This document shows positions 8,022 through 15,441 of a stretch of 36,357 bases of DNA, piece after piece. Both the position numbers and the translations under genes were made by a program. Each line of letters begins with the position of its first letter. The stretch's first letter is position 1. Location of the stretch: positions 6,049 to 42,405 of the forward strand of contig DEFJ01000011.1 of the NCBI GenBank assembly GCA_002350725.1. Reading direction: 5' to 3'. The DNA is from Cyanobacteria bacterium UBA2855. Lineage in GTDB: Bacteria; Cyanobacteriota; Vampirovibrionia; Gastranaerophilales; Gastranaerophilaceae. The notes under the pieces were generated by a model. That model was given only the letters and a program-made list of their open reading frames with translations. It had not been told where the DNA came from and made no database searches.

Positions 8022-9092
8022 TTGAACCTATCGAAACTATTTGATATCGGCAGAAATTTATATGCACTAAAAGCCTACAACGATAAATTCGGGGAGGCCC
8101 CAATACCGCTGCGTTATTTCTTTGAATTGACATATCGATGTAACCTGAATTGCCCTTATTGTTATGTGGGGAATGACAGAAATAAAAATGAGTTATCTAC
8201 TGAGGATTGGTTCAAGATTATTGCCCAAATCCCATGGTATTCATTTGTTACTCTTGTCGGAGGAGAACCCCTTGTAAGAAAAGATTTCATTGATATATTA
8301 ATGAAAACTTCAAAAAAAACTTTTGGTAAACTTAATGTTGTATCAAACGGAATTTTGATTAATGATGAAATAATTGACGCTTTTATAAAAAGTAAAATGA
8401 TGCTATTATCAGTATCTCTTGATGGATACGGAGAAAATCACAATAGAAATCGCAACAGAGACGGAATATTTGATACTATAATAAGCAATCTTGAAAATAT
8501 GAATTTACACAAAAAACGCCCTATGATTGATATTAAAACTATAGTTTTAGAAAACAATCTGGATGATTTACCTAAACTTTATAAAATGTGTAATGATATG
8601 AAATTTAACTTCTTTTCAATATCATTTTTAAGAAATAATAATTTGAAACAAAATTCTTTACTTTTCGATAACTTTGTACCCGAGTTTACAGCGAATTATC
8701 CGATAGAAAAATACTTTGACCTTGAACATTTTAAAGAAATATACAAAGAATTGGAAACTATGTCAAAAGATTCTATGGTAAAAATAAGGTTTTCGCCAAA
8801 ATTTGAATACTGTAAAGACCCGCTTGAGGCTATTACAAAATTTTTTAATACCCCGGCAGACAAACCAATATCCGACATATACGAGCCATGCAAATACCCG
8901 TTTTCCAATATGATGATTACACCTGCAGGAGATGTATATCCTTGTTTATCTCAAAAAATTGGAAACGTAAAAGATCTCAGCATAAAAGAAGTATTCAATT
9001 TGCCACACTATCGTTGTTTTAGGAAAAACCTTAAAGCGTCAAAAGTATTCGGAGCTTGTCAAATGTGTTGCGAATTATGCCCAAAAGAATAG
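8022..9092 (+). CDS. Radical SAM protein with SPASM-like C-terminus
   Basis: Residues 40-47 (CNLNCPYC) form the CX3CX2C motif that binds the SAM-cleaving iron-sulphur cluster, followed by VGGEPL near residue 80, a SAM-contacting motif. The C-terminal part holds cysteines at 290, 308, 332, 346, 349, 350 and 353, including the close CxxCCxxC group, as expected for auxiliary clusters of SPASM or Twitch domains. Such enzymes modify peptides or proteins or act in cofactor synthesis; no precursor peptide lies beside it, so the substrate is unknown. The start is TTG at 8022, with AGGGGG five bases upstream. Its position opposite a DtxR-type regulator suggests metal-dependent expression, which would fit an iron-sulphur enzyme. 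Length 356 residues. Confidence 0.85.
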   Translation: MNLSKLFDIGRNLYALKAYNDKFGEAPIPLRYFFELTYRCNLNCPYCYVGNDRNKNELSTEDWFKIIAQIPWYSFVTLVGGEPLVRKDFIDILMKTSKKTFGKLNVVSNGILINDEIIDAFIKSKMMLLSVSLDGYGENHNRNRNRDGIFDTIISNLENMNLHKKRPMIDIKTIVLENNLDDLPKLYKMCNDMKFNFFSISFLRNNNLKQNSLLFDNFVPEFTANYPIEKYFDLEHFKEIYKELETMSKDSMVKIRFSPKFEYCKDPLEAITKFFNTPADKPISDIYEPCKYPFSNMMITPAGDVYPCLSQKIGNVKDLSIKEVFNLPHYRCFRKNLKASKVFGACQMCCELCPKE

Positions 9093-9112
9093 TCGGAGAA
9101 AGAGTCCCCGAC
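9092..9112. terminator. Short hairpin between convergent genes
   Basis: GTCGGAGA (9092-9099) pairs with TCCCCGAC (9105-9112) with one mismatch and a five-base loop. It overlaps the radical SAM stop codon and lies 31 bases past the stop of the opposing gene. No T-tract follows on either strand, so terminator function is uncertain. Confidence 0.3.
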
Positions 9113-9142
9113 ACTTATATGAATATATGCAGAAATAATTAT

Positions 9143-10456
9143 TTATTTGTTACCAGAGGTTTTTAATGTTTTGTTGTATCTGTACTGTGTCCAAATTCGG
9201 CTTACAAAAGACAACGCCGCACCAACAGTAAGCAAGCTGAACAGGAATGGTACAAGGGCAATCTTTGCCTTACTTTTAAACAATTCTTGAATCTTACCCT
9301 TTAACAGCTTTTCATCAGAATTTACCGATTTTTTTGCAATATTCGGAATATCATTTAATGTCGCTACAGTATACTCTCCTGTCTTTTCATCAAATTTTAA
9401 TATTTCAGCATGCTTGTTGTCATGATGTAAAATTTGCTTATACTTTTCGTCGAACAATGCACTACCAAATATAGTATACAAAGCTATAATAGGAACTCTT
9501 GTCGCGACCTCTTGTACATCAAGCTTCCCTCTATCTTTTGCGGCACCGAAATACCCCGCAACACCTGATAACACCGTAATAGCCAATTGTCCGTTACCAA
9601 GAGCAAGACTACCATCAGACTTCCTTGAAAAATCTAAATTCAGATACTTATTTAGAAATTTCTCAACTTTTGCAGATTTAACACCACCTTTTTCTAACAA
9701 CTTATATAACTTTGCACCCGGATTTAAAAACCCTTCACTCAGTTTTGAAATTGCCTTGCATTTTTGCCCTGCTGTACCTAACAACAAACTTAGAGCTAAA
9801 GCACCTAAAGATAATATTCCGGCTTTCTTTAAATGAGATTTTGCGCTTGCTTCAACCCTATTTGCAGTTTCGGTATCAGATGCACCCTTTGATTTATCCA
9901 AATTTGCAACTTTTGTAAAATCAGCTTGTTTGAAAACCTTTAAAGTAAATAAGTTTTTAGCAAAGCTTAGTGCATATTCCGCCGCTGGGATAGCTGCACA
10001 GCTCAACACAATAGCCGCTTTTACCGGTAAAAGTCTTTGCGCATCCTTACCGCCAGCTTTTACAATCTCAGCTACCGATTTTGATACATCAGGTTTTAAA
10101 TTTTCAGGCAACACTTTGGAAAAAACTTTTCGTCTTGAAAAGTATTCACCCATTAAAGCCGGTAAATAGAAAAATAATGCCCCTTCTAATACTTCTAAAA
10201 AAGTAACCTCTGACAAATCAGCCGCACTCCGTGAAAAAACAGCCTTTGGCAACCAATTTGTAATCGTAGCCTGAGCAAATCTGGAATGAGATAAACCTGA
10301 GTCACCTTCTTTTAAATTTATAACATTTGCTAAAAACTTTTGACCTTTAGTAAGGTTTGAGGTTAACTCCTCTGATAATTTACATGCCGCTACTGATTTT
10401 GCGGATTTAAATGTTATATTATTTTGCTTAGTTGTAATATCGTAATAGTATGTCAT
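9143..10456 (-). CDS. Multi-pass membrane protein of unknown function
   Basis: The 437-residue protein is alanine-, lysine- and leucine-rich. Hydrophobic segments lie near residues 86-106, 145-168, 212-230, 290-306, 320-336 and 399-419, which suggests about five or six membrane passes, with lysine-rich loops between them. No signal peptide and no enzymatic motif are visible. I do not recognise a family; proteins of this style may be lineage-specific. The start ATG has GAGGGAA as Shine-Dalgarno sequence seven bases upstream. Only 35 bases separate the start from a strong terminator that faces the same way, so it either has a promoter embedded in that terminator region or is fed by read-through from the Met-rich peptide unit. 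Confidence 0.65.
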   Translation of the reverse strand: MTYYYDITTKQNNITFKSAKSVAACKLSEELTSNLTKGQKFLANVINLKEGDSGLSHSRFAQATITNWLPKAVFSRSAADLSEVTFLEVLEGALFFYLPALMGEYFSRRKVFSKVLPENLKPDVSKSVAEIVKAGGKDAQRLLPVKAAIVLSCAAIPAAEYALSFAKNLFTLKVFKQADFTKVANLDKSKGASDTETANRVEASAKSHLKKAGILSLGALALSLLLGTAGQKCKAISKLSEGFLNPGAKLYKLLEKGGVKSAKVEKFLNKYLNLDFSRKSDGSLALGNGQLAITVLSGVAGYFGAAKDRGKLDVQEVATRVPIIALYTIFGSALFDEKYKQILHHDNKHAEILKFDEKTGEYTVATLNDIPNIAKKSVNSDEKLLKGKIQELFKSKAKIALVPFLFSLLTVGAALSFVSRIWTQYRYNKTLKTSGNK

Positions 10457-10491
10457 AAAATTGTTCCCTCATAAAAAACTGCAAAAAATAA

Positions 10492-10522
10492 GCCGGCGAT
10501 TGACTTATTCATTCTCGCCGGC
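10492..10522 (-). terminator. Strong GC-rich terminator after the Met-rich peptide
   Basis: GCCGGCGA (10492-10499) pairs with TCGCCGGC (10515-10522) around a 15-base loop; on the minus strand TTATTTTTT follows. It lies 28 bases after the stop of the 30-codon gene and 35 bases before the start of the membrane-protein gene. Confidence 0.85.
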
Positions 10523-10550
10523 TTTATCCTTATCCTTTACTTGTGAACAA

Positions 10551-10643
10551 TCACATTCGGCAGGCTAAAGTCGGCATGCACATCATCATTTGCATACACA
10601 TCATAGCCATCATATTCATATTATTTACCGAATTTGTAATCAT
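10551..10643 (-). CDS. Methionine-rich 30-residue peptide
   Basis: This short frame encodes a 30-residue peptide with 12 methionines (1, 9, 11, 12, 14, 15, 17, 19, 20, 21, 23, 30) and three cysteines (16, 22, 28). The central segment reads MNMMAMMCMQMMMCMP. Support for real translation: AAGGAAG (10653-10659) lies nine bases before the ATG, a TTGACA promoter with 17-base spacing precedes it, and a strong terminator follows 28 bases after the stop. The peptide could bind soft metals such as Cu(I) through Met and Cys, insert in the membrane, or serve as a leader peptide for the gene downstream. No known family is recognised. The 301-base gap between the genes at 10456 and 10758 contains only this unit and its signals. 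Confidence 0.6.
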   Translation of the reverse strand: MITNSVNNMNMMAMMCMQMMMCMPTLACRM

Positions 10644-10666
10644 TACTATTAACTTCCTTGGCATTA

Positions 10667-10695
10667 AGTGTACAAAAAACCTTTATTTATGTCAA
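10667..10695 (-). promoter_or_regulatory. Promoter of the Met-rich peptide gene
   Basis: On the minus strand a perfect TTGACA (10690-10695) and TACACT (10667-10672) are exactly 17 bases apart. The expected start site, near 10660, falls at the Shine-Dalgarno sequence of the 30-codon gene, giving a very short leader. Confidence 0.6.
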
Positions 10696-10710
10696 GTTAC
10701 CTACAAAAAA

Positions 10711-10734
10711 TTATCGCAAGATTACTCGCGATAA
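10711..10734 (-). terminator. Terminator of the ribbon-helix-helix gene
   Basis: TTATCGC (10711-10717) pairs with GCGATAA (10728-10734) around a 10-base loop. Six Ts follow on the minus strand (10705-10710). It lies 23 bases after the regulator's stop codon and isolates it from the Met-rich unit. Confidence 0.75.
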
Positions 10735-10757
10735 TCATTTTGATTTATTAAAAAATT

Positions 10758-10946
10758 TTAACCAATCAAATTTTCAAGCATTTTAGCATTCTCATCAGCT
10801 CTTTTAGCTTGATTAGCAGAAACTCTGCGCATATACGAACGTAAAGCTTCTCTAATTAATTCGCTTCTTGATCTTTGTTCATCATTTGCAACCAAATCAA
10901 CTTTATCAAGAAATGCATCCGGCATCGTAACTAAGATTTTCGCCAT
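10758..10946 (-). CDS. Ribbon-helix-helix (CopG/Arc-type) DNA-binding protein
   Basis: The 62-residue protein starts with the beta-strand AKILVTMPDAFLDKVD and continues with the helix pair containing RSRSELIREALRSY, the classic RHH fold that binds DNA as a dimer through the paired strands. Such proteins are autoregulators of plasmid, toxin-antitoxin or small regulatory loci. No toxin gene is adjacent, so an antitoxin role is not supported. The ATG at 10946 is chosen because GGAGGG lies nine bases upstream. Its promoter carries a perfect 7-bp inverted repeat over the -35, a plausible autoregulatory operator. It is divergent from the ATP synthase operon, and a related half-site overlaps that promoter. 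Confidence 0.85.
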   Translation of the reverse strand: MAKILVTMPDAFLDKVDLVANDEQRSRSELIREALRSYMRRVSANQAKRADENAKMLENLIG

Positions 10947-10978
10947 AACACTATACCCTCCATTGATAACACATAAAT

Positions 10979-11012
10979 AGTATATCATATATTAATACTT
11001 TATGCAAGTATT
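10979..11012 (-). promoter_or_regulatory. Promoter and palindromic operator of the RHH gene
   Basis: On the minus strand TTGCAT (11002-11007) and TATACT (10979-10984) are 17 bases apart. The -35 overlaps the inverted repeat AATACTT (10994-11000) / AAGTATT (11006-11012), perfect over 7 bp with a 5-base spacer. The whole element closely resembles the sigma-factor promoter at 1752-1784. Confidence 0.6.
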
Positions 11013-11032
11013 GGTATATTATTTGGTTATCT

Positions 11033-11065
11033 ATACTTGCAACTGAAATTTTTACGTGGTATTAT
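11033..11065 (+). promoter_or_regulatory. ATP synthase operon promoter with repeated ATACTTGCA motif
   Basis: TTGCAA (11037-11042) and TATTAT (11060-11065) are 17 bases apart, 22 bases before the atpB start. The -35 lies in ATACTTGCA (11033-11041), which is the exact reverse complement of 11003-11011 in the divergent RHH promoter. Confidence 0.55.
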
Positions 11066-11087
11066 AGACGCAGGGAGATGTGAAAGT

Positions 11088-11777
11088 ATGGAGCATTGGG
11101 CATACAGTTTTCAAATATTAGGGAATAAATTATCCGTAAATTTGGACACGTTATTTACAATGTGGTTTGCAATGATATGCCTTATTGTATTTGCATTTAT
11201 AGCAACGAGAAATCTTTCACTGATACCTAGCAAGCTTCAAGCTGTATGTGAAAAAATTATGGGATTTTTCTGGGGAACAATGGATACAATGATGCCTCCT
11301 AATAACAGAGGGCATGTTCCGCTTGTTGCATCACTATTTTTGTTTATACTTTTTGCAAACCTTATGGGGCAATTGCCATTAAGAATAATTCATTTGAAGA
11401 CTGGAGAATTAGCATCTCCTACTAATGATATTAACATGACGGCAGCCATGGCAGTTATTGTTTTGATATACTATGTAGGCGCAGGAATTATAAAAAAAGG
11501 ACCTAAATTTTTCTTGCACGATTTTTCATTTGTGAGTATTGTAATGGCATTGGTTGAACTGCTTGAAATGGTTACCAGACCTTTAAGTTTGGCAATCCGT
11601 TTATTTGCAAACATATTTGCAGGAGAAATATTAGTATCAATTGCATTAGCCGCAAGTGCATATTTTGCACCTCTGCCGGTCATGCTTTTTGAAATACTTG
11701 TTGCATTTATACAAGCCACAGTATTTATGATGCTGACAATAGCATATGTTGGCTCAGCAACAGGAGATGAACATTAA
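11088..11777 (+). CDS. atpB: F-type ATP synthase subunit a
   Basis: Subunit a forms the proton half-channels of the membrane F0 motor. The 229-residue protein has about five to six membrane segments and the family signature SLAIRLFANIFAGE, in which R171 is the essential arginine facing the c-ring. The ATG at 11088 is chosen because AGGGAG lies about eight to nine bases upstream; an upstream extension to 11037 would overlap the promoter. It is the first gene of the operon; no atpI-type assembly gene precedes it. The c-subunit gene starts 34 bases later. Confidence 0.93.
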   Translation: MEHWAYSFQILGNKLSVNLDTLFTMWFAMICLIVFAFIATRNLSLIPSKLQAVCEKIMGFFWGTMDTMMPPNNRGHVPLVASLFLFILFANLMGQLPLRIIHLKTGELASPTNDINMTAAMAVIVLIYYVGAGIIKKGPKFFLHDFSFVSIVMALVELLEMVTRPLSLAIRLFANIFAGEILVSIALAASAYFAPLPVMLFEILVAFIQATVFMMLTIAYVGSATGDEH

Positions 11778-11811
11778 AAACGAAAAATTATTTAATATAA
11801 GGAGAAATGAA

Positions 11812-12033
11812 ATGGAAAATTTAGCACAATTAGGAGCAGGTATTGCAATAGGATTTGGTGCAATCGGGGCAGGACTTGGTATTGGGGTAGCAACAAAAGG
11901 ATTAATGGATGCGGTTTCTCGTCAACCTGAAGTTGCAGGAAAAGCTTTTGGGTTCTTCCTATTAGGCGCAGCATTAGCTGAAGCTTGTGCTTTGTACGCA
12001 TTCGTTATTGCATTCCAATTGCTCGGTAAATAA
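11812..12033 (+). CDS. atpE: F-type ATP synthase subunit c
   Basis: This is the 73-residue c-ring hairpin: two glycine/alanine-rich membrane helices joined by the polar loop SRQPE (36-40). E57 in ALAEA is the ion-binding carboxylate. The Gln in helix 1 and Ser/Thr after the Glu that mark sodium-binding rings are absent, so the ring is probably proton-driven; this is inference from known c-ring motifs. The ATG at 11812 has AAGGAG seven bases upstream; the in-frame extension to 11746 overlaps atpB and is rejected. Confidence 0.95.
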   Translation: MENLAQLGAGIAIGFGAIGAGLGIGVATKGLMDAVSRQPEVAGKAFGFFLLGAALAEACALYAFVIAFQLLGK

Positions 12034-12056
12034 ATTTTAATTGATTGAAGGTAATA

Positions 12057-12509
12057 ATGGAATTTAATGCAACATTTATCATATCTATAATAAGTTTTTT
12101 GATGTTCGTAGCAATTATGAACAAAATTTTCTATGCGCCGATTACAAATATAGTTCAACAGCGTGAAGAAAAAATTAAAAAAGACTACGATGCGGCAGAC
12201 AGCCTCAAAAATGAAGCTACTACAATTCTTAAAGATAGAGATGAAAAATTAGCAACAGCAGAACAAAAAGCTCGTGATATTATTGCTGATAAAATAGAGG
12301 ACTATAACTCAAAAAGTAAAGAAGAAACAGCTCTGGCAGCAGAACAAGCTGCCCAAAGAATTCAAGAACAAAAAGAGTTGCTTAATCAGGAAAAAATAAA
12401 TTCTGAAAGGGAATTAAAAAGCAAAGTCATAGAATTAGCACAATCAATTTCTTCTAAAATTCTTGGCTTTAATGTAGAAAAGGACGAAATAGAAGGAAAA
12501 ATAGGGTAA
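12057..12509 (+). CDS. atpF': F-type ATP synthase subunit b'
   Basis: One N-terminal membrane helix (about residues 5-27) is followed by a long charged coiled coil, the layout of a peripheral stalk subunit; 150 residues. A second stalk gene follows one base after its stop. Having two different b-type genes in tandem is typical of cyanobacteria, plastids and some other phototroph-related lineages, where b and b' form a heterodimer that links F0 to F1. Start chosen at the ATG with GAAGG five bases before it. Confidence 0.85.
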   Translation: MEFNATFIISIISFLMFVAIMNKIFYAPITNIVQQREEKIKKDYDAADSLKNEATTILKDRDEKLATAEQKARDIIADKIEDYNSKSKEETALAAEQAAQRIQEQKELLNQEKINSERELKSKVIELAQSISSKILGFNVEKDEIEGKIG

Positions 12510-12510
12510 A

Positions 12511-13020
12511 ATGGAGCAAATACTAAAATTATGGGAATTGATATTACAATCAAACACGTTCAACTTTGTTGTTCTTGTTGTAATACTGACCATTGTTATG
12601 CAAAAAATGAATATTTCAGAAAAATTAGTTCAATTAAAAGATGAGATTATCTCTAAATTAGAAGCCTCAAGAAAAGCAAAGGAAGATGCGGAAGAATACT
12701 ATACTGAGGCAAAATCAAAAACTAAAAATTTGCCGCAAGAGATTTCGGAAAGATTAAATCTTGCAAACAAACAAGCTGACAATGTTGCAGAAATGATTAA
12801 AGAATCCAAAAACAAAAAGCTCAAACAGCTTTCTGATAATGTAATAAAAATCATCGATGCAGAAACTAAAACACTTATTACAAATCTGCATGACCGGACT
12901 GCCAGCGATGCAATTAATATTGCATCCAGATATATTAAAAACAAAATTAAAGAAGAACCTGAACTTCAAAACAGATATATTGACGAAAGTATTAGAGAAT
13001 TAGAGAAGATAACATTATGA
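12511..13020 (+). CDS. atpF: F-type ATP synthase subunit b
   Basis: The 169-residue protein has an N-terminal membrane helix (about residues 15-32) and an extended Lys/Glu-rich coiled coil ending in an amphipathic region, as expected for the second peripheral stalk subunit. It pairs with the b' protein encoded just upstream. Its stop overlaps the start of the delta gene (ATGA), so translation of the two is likely coupled. Confidence 0.88.
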   Translation: MEQILKLWELILQSNTFNFVVLVVILTIVMQKMNISEKLVQLKDEIISKLEASRKAKEDAEEYYTEAKSKTKNLPQEISERLNLANKQADNVAEMIKESKNKKLKQLSDNVIKIIDAETKTLITNLHDRTASDAINIASRYIKNKIKEEPELQNRYIDESIRELEKITL

Positions 13021-13580
13021 CAACAGCAACATTAGAAAAAACTTCAGCAGTATCAAAAAATTATGCTCAAGCACTTATAGAATTAGGGACTGACAATAAA
13101 GTATCTTTTGAAACACTGTCAGAAGACTTAAAAAACGTGGATGAAACTATAACGTCATCCAAAGACTTGTCGACAGTATTAACAAATCCTTCTATTAATA
13201 ATGATGTAAAATATGAAATAATAGAGGCCATTTTTAAGGATAAAATTGATACTGAAGTATTAAATTTCATAAAATTATTAATTGAAAAAGACCGAATAAA
13301 GGAATTTAGCGAAATTCATACAGAATTTATTACCAAAGTAAATAGCATAAATAATATAAAACCGGTAACCGTAGTTTCTGCCGTAAAATTAGACGATACA
13401 CAAAAAAAGAGAATTGTCGGAATCCTAACCGACAAAATGAATAAAACAATACTTCCACATTGGGAAACAGATAAAAGCATTATTGCTGGACTAATCGTTA
13501 GAATGGAAGACGATATAATTGATATGAGTATTAGACACAGAATTAATAAAATGAATAAAAGTTTGACGTTAACTAAATAA
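13017..13580 (+). CDS. atpH: F-type ATP synthase subunit delta
   Basis: This 187-residue OSCP/delta-type subunit caps the F1 head and joins it to the stalk. The N-terminal helical domain begins with SKNYAQALIELG, matching the family's usual YA-AL opening, and the C-terminal part contains the VVSAVKLDD...G segment typical of the family. It overlaps the b gene by four bases and is followed by atpA after 14 bases, in the standard order. Confidence 0.92.
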   Translation: MTTATLEKTSAVSKNYAQALIELGTDNKVSFETLSEDLKNVDETITSSKDLSTVLTNPSINNDVKYEIIEAIFKDKIDTEVLNFIKLLIEKDRIKEFSEIHTEFITKVNSINNIKPVTVVSAVKLDDTQKKRIVGILTDKMNKTILPHWETDKSIIAGLIVRMEDDIIDMSIRHRINKMNKSLTLTK

Positions 13581-13594
13581 AAGAAGAGGTATAT

Positions 13595-15106
13595 ATGGCT
13601 TTAATAAAACCTGATGAAATAAGTTCAATAATAAGAAGTAAAATTGAAAACTTTGATATAAAAACTGAGATTTCAAATACCGGTAGCGTGCTTGATATCG
13701 GTGACGGTATTGCAAGAGTATACGGACTCAGAAATGTTATGTCAAGTGAGCTTGTTGTATTTGAAGACGGGCAAGATACTTTAGGTATCACAATGAATTT
13801 AGACGAAGATAATGTTGGTGTCGTAATTCTTGGGGATTACACAAAAATAAAAGAAGGGATGACGGTTAGAACAACCGGAAGAATTGCTGCTGTACCGGTC
13901 GGATACGGATTAATCGGCAGAATAATTTCCCCGACAGGAAAAGCTCTTGACGGAAAAGGTGAAATTGAATACACAAAAACAAGACCAATAGAACGTGTTG
14001 CTCCCGGGATTGTAACAAGAAAATCTGTGCATCAACCTTTGCAAACAGGCTTAACCGCAATAGATGCACTTACTCCTATTGGTAGGGGGCAAAGAGAACT
14101 TATCATCGGGGACAGACAAACCGGTAAAACCGCAATAGCCTTAGATACGATAATTAATCAAAAAGGTCAAAATGTAATTTGTATATACGTAGCAATTGGG
14201 CAAAAAGCTTCAACAGTGGCTCAAATTGCAAAAACATTAGAAGAACACGGCGCAATGGAGTATTCACTAATTGTTTCGGCTACAGCAAATGAAGCTGCAC
14301 CTTTACAATACATTGCACCTTTTGCCGGTGTCGCAATCGGCGAAGAATTTATGGAAGAAGGCAAAGATGTTCTTATAATATATGATGATTTAAGTAAACA
14401 CGCACAAGCTTATCGTGCTATGAGTCTACTTCTAAAAAGACCGCCCGGACGTGAAGCATACCCAGGGGATGTATTTTATCTTCACTCAAGACTTCTTGAA
14501 AGAGCCGTAAAGCTTAATGACGAGCTTGGGGGCGGTAGTATTACTGCACTTCCGATTATTGAAACTCAAGCAGGTGACGTATCAGCTTATATTCCGACAA
14601 ATGTAATATCAATTACTGACGGTCAAATATTCTTGGAGTCTGACTATTTTAACGCAGGGGTAAGACCTGCTATAAATGCAGGTATTTCTGTTTCTCGTGT
14701 AGGTGGTGCAGCTCAAACAAAGGGTATCAAACAAGTCGCAGGCAAATTAAGACTTGATCTTGCGCAATACCGAGAACTTGAAGCATTTGCACAATTTGCA
14801 TCAGATTTGGATCAAGCGACTAAAAATCAACTGCTCCGTGGGGAAAAACTGACAGAAGTTTTGAAACAGCCTCAGTATAAGCCACTTAGTGTAGCTGAGC
14901 AAATTACAGTATTGTATGCTGCAAATGAAGGCTACTTAGATGAAATACAAAATTCAGATATACAAAGATTTAAAAATGACTTGTGTAACTACATAAAAGG
15001 GAATTTACCTGAACTTATCGAAGGATTAAACAAAGGTAATGCCCTAAGTGATGAAGATAAAAAAGCATTAGGAGATGCCATTTTAACATTTAAAAAGACT
15101 TTCTAG
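13595..15106 (+). CDS. atpA: F-type ATP synthase subunit alpha
   Basis: The 503-residue protein has the family's full length. The P-loop GDRQTGKT is at 172-179 and the arginine finger region SVSRVGGAAQ places R368 at the catalytic interface with beta. The beta-barrel, nucleotide-binding and C-terminal helical domains are all intact. Alpha forms the hexameric head with beta, whose gene is not in this window. GAAGAGG provides the Shine-Dalgarno sequence. An unusual zinc-finger gene follows 18 bases later, before gamma. Confidence 0.97.
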   Translation: MALIKPDEISSIIRSKIENFDIKTEISNTGSVLDIGDGIARVYGLRNVMSSELVVFEDGQDTLGITMNLDEDNVGVVILGDYTKIKEGMTVRTTGRIAAVPVGYGLIGRIISPTGKALDGKGEIEYTKTRPIERVAPGIVTRKSVHQPLQTGLTAIDALTPIGRGQRELIIGDRQTGKTAIALDTIINQKGQNVICIYVAIGQKASTVAQIAKTLEEHGAMEYSLIVSATANEAAPLQYIAPFAGVAIGEEFMEEGKDVLIIYDDLSKHAQAYRAMSLLLKRPPGREAYPGDVFYLHSRLLERAVKLNDELGGGSITALPIIETQAGDVSAYIPTNVISITDGQIFLESDYFNAGVRPAINAGISVSRVGGAAQTKGIKQVAGKLRLDLAQYRELEAFAQFASDLDQATKNQLLRGEKLTEVLKQPQYKPLSVAEQITVLYAANEGYLDEIQNSDIQRFKNDLCNYIKGNLPELIEGLNKGNALSDEDKKALGDAILTFKKTF

Positions 15107-15124
15107 AGAATAAGGAATTTAATT

Positions 15125-15427
15125 ATGAGATGTTACAATCATTATGACAGAGATGCAGTATGTATTTGCCGTTCTTGCGGGAAAGCATTATGTCGTGATT
15201 GTGCAGATTCAGAGAAAGATTCCGTATATCTATATTGCAAAAACAGCCGAAAATGTCGCAATATTGAAAAATTTACGAGATTAGGGTACAAAATTCTTGA
15301 AACTCACGATAGTCTTTGGACAAAAATAATAAAAATTATATTTATAGCTGCAGCCGTAATAGTTGTTGGGTATGGGATTTCGTTAATAATGCCTCCGGCA
15401 CCTCTTCCGCCTGTTCCGCTACAATAA
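15125..15427 (+). CDS. Tail-anchored zinc-finger protein inside the ATP synthase operon
   Basis: The 100-residue protein has a cysteine/histidine-rich N-terminal domain with C3, H6, C15, C18, C23, C26, C38 and C44, spaced like a B-box zinc finger, with the core CGKALCRDC. A single membrane helix follows (about residues 66-89), and the protein ends in a proline-rich tail (PPAPLPPVP). It should sit with the zinc domain in the cytoplasm and a tail across the membrane. It lies between atpA and atpG on the same strand, 18 and 14 bases from its neighbours, so it must be co-expressed with the complex. B-box-like domains usually mediate protein contacts; a role in assembly or regulation of ATP synthase is plausible but unproven. 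I know of no standard ATP synthase operon gene of this type. Confidence 0.8.
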   Translation: MRCYNHYDRDAVCICRSCGKALCRDCADSEKDSVYLYCKNSRKCRNIEKFTRLGYKILETHDSLWTKIIKIIFIAAAVIVVGYGISLIMPPAPLPPVPLQ

Positions 15428-15441
15428 GTAAGGATAACATT

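Noticed and set aside
10543..10734. Plus-strand 63-codon frame over the Met-rich gene
   Set aside because: It begins with GTG without a Shine-Dalgarno sequence and its Ile/His richness is simply the antisense of Met and Asn codons; the minus strand has promoter, RBS and terminator.
10758..10946. RHH gene as the antitoxin of a toxin-antitoxin pair
   Set aside because: No adjacent toxin-sized gene: it is followed by a terminator on one side and divergent from ATP synthase on the other.
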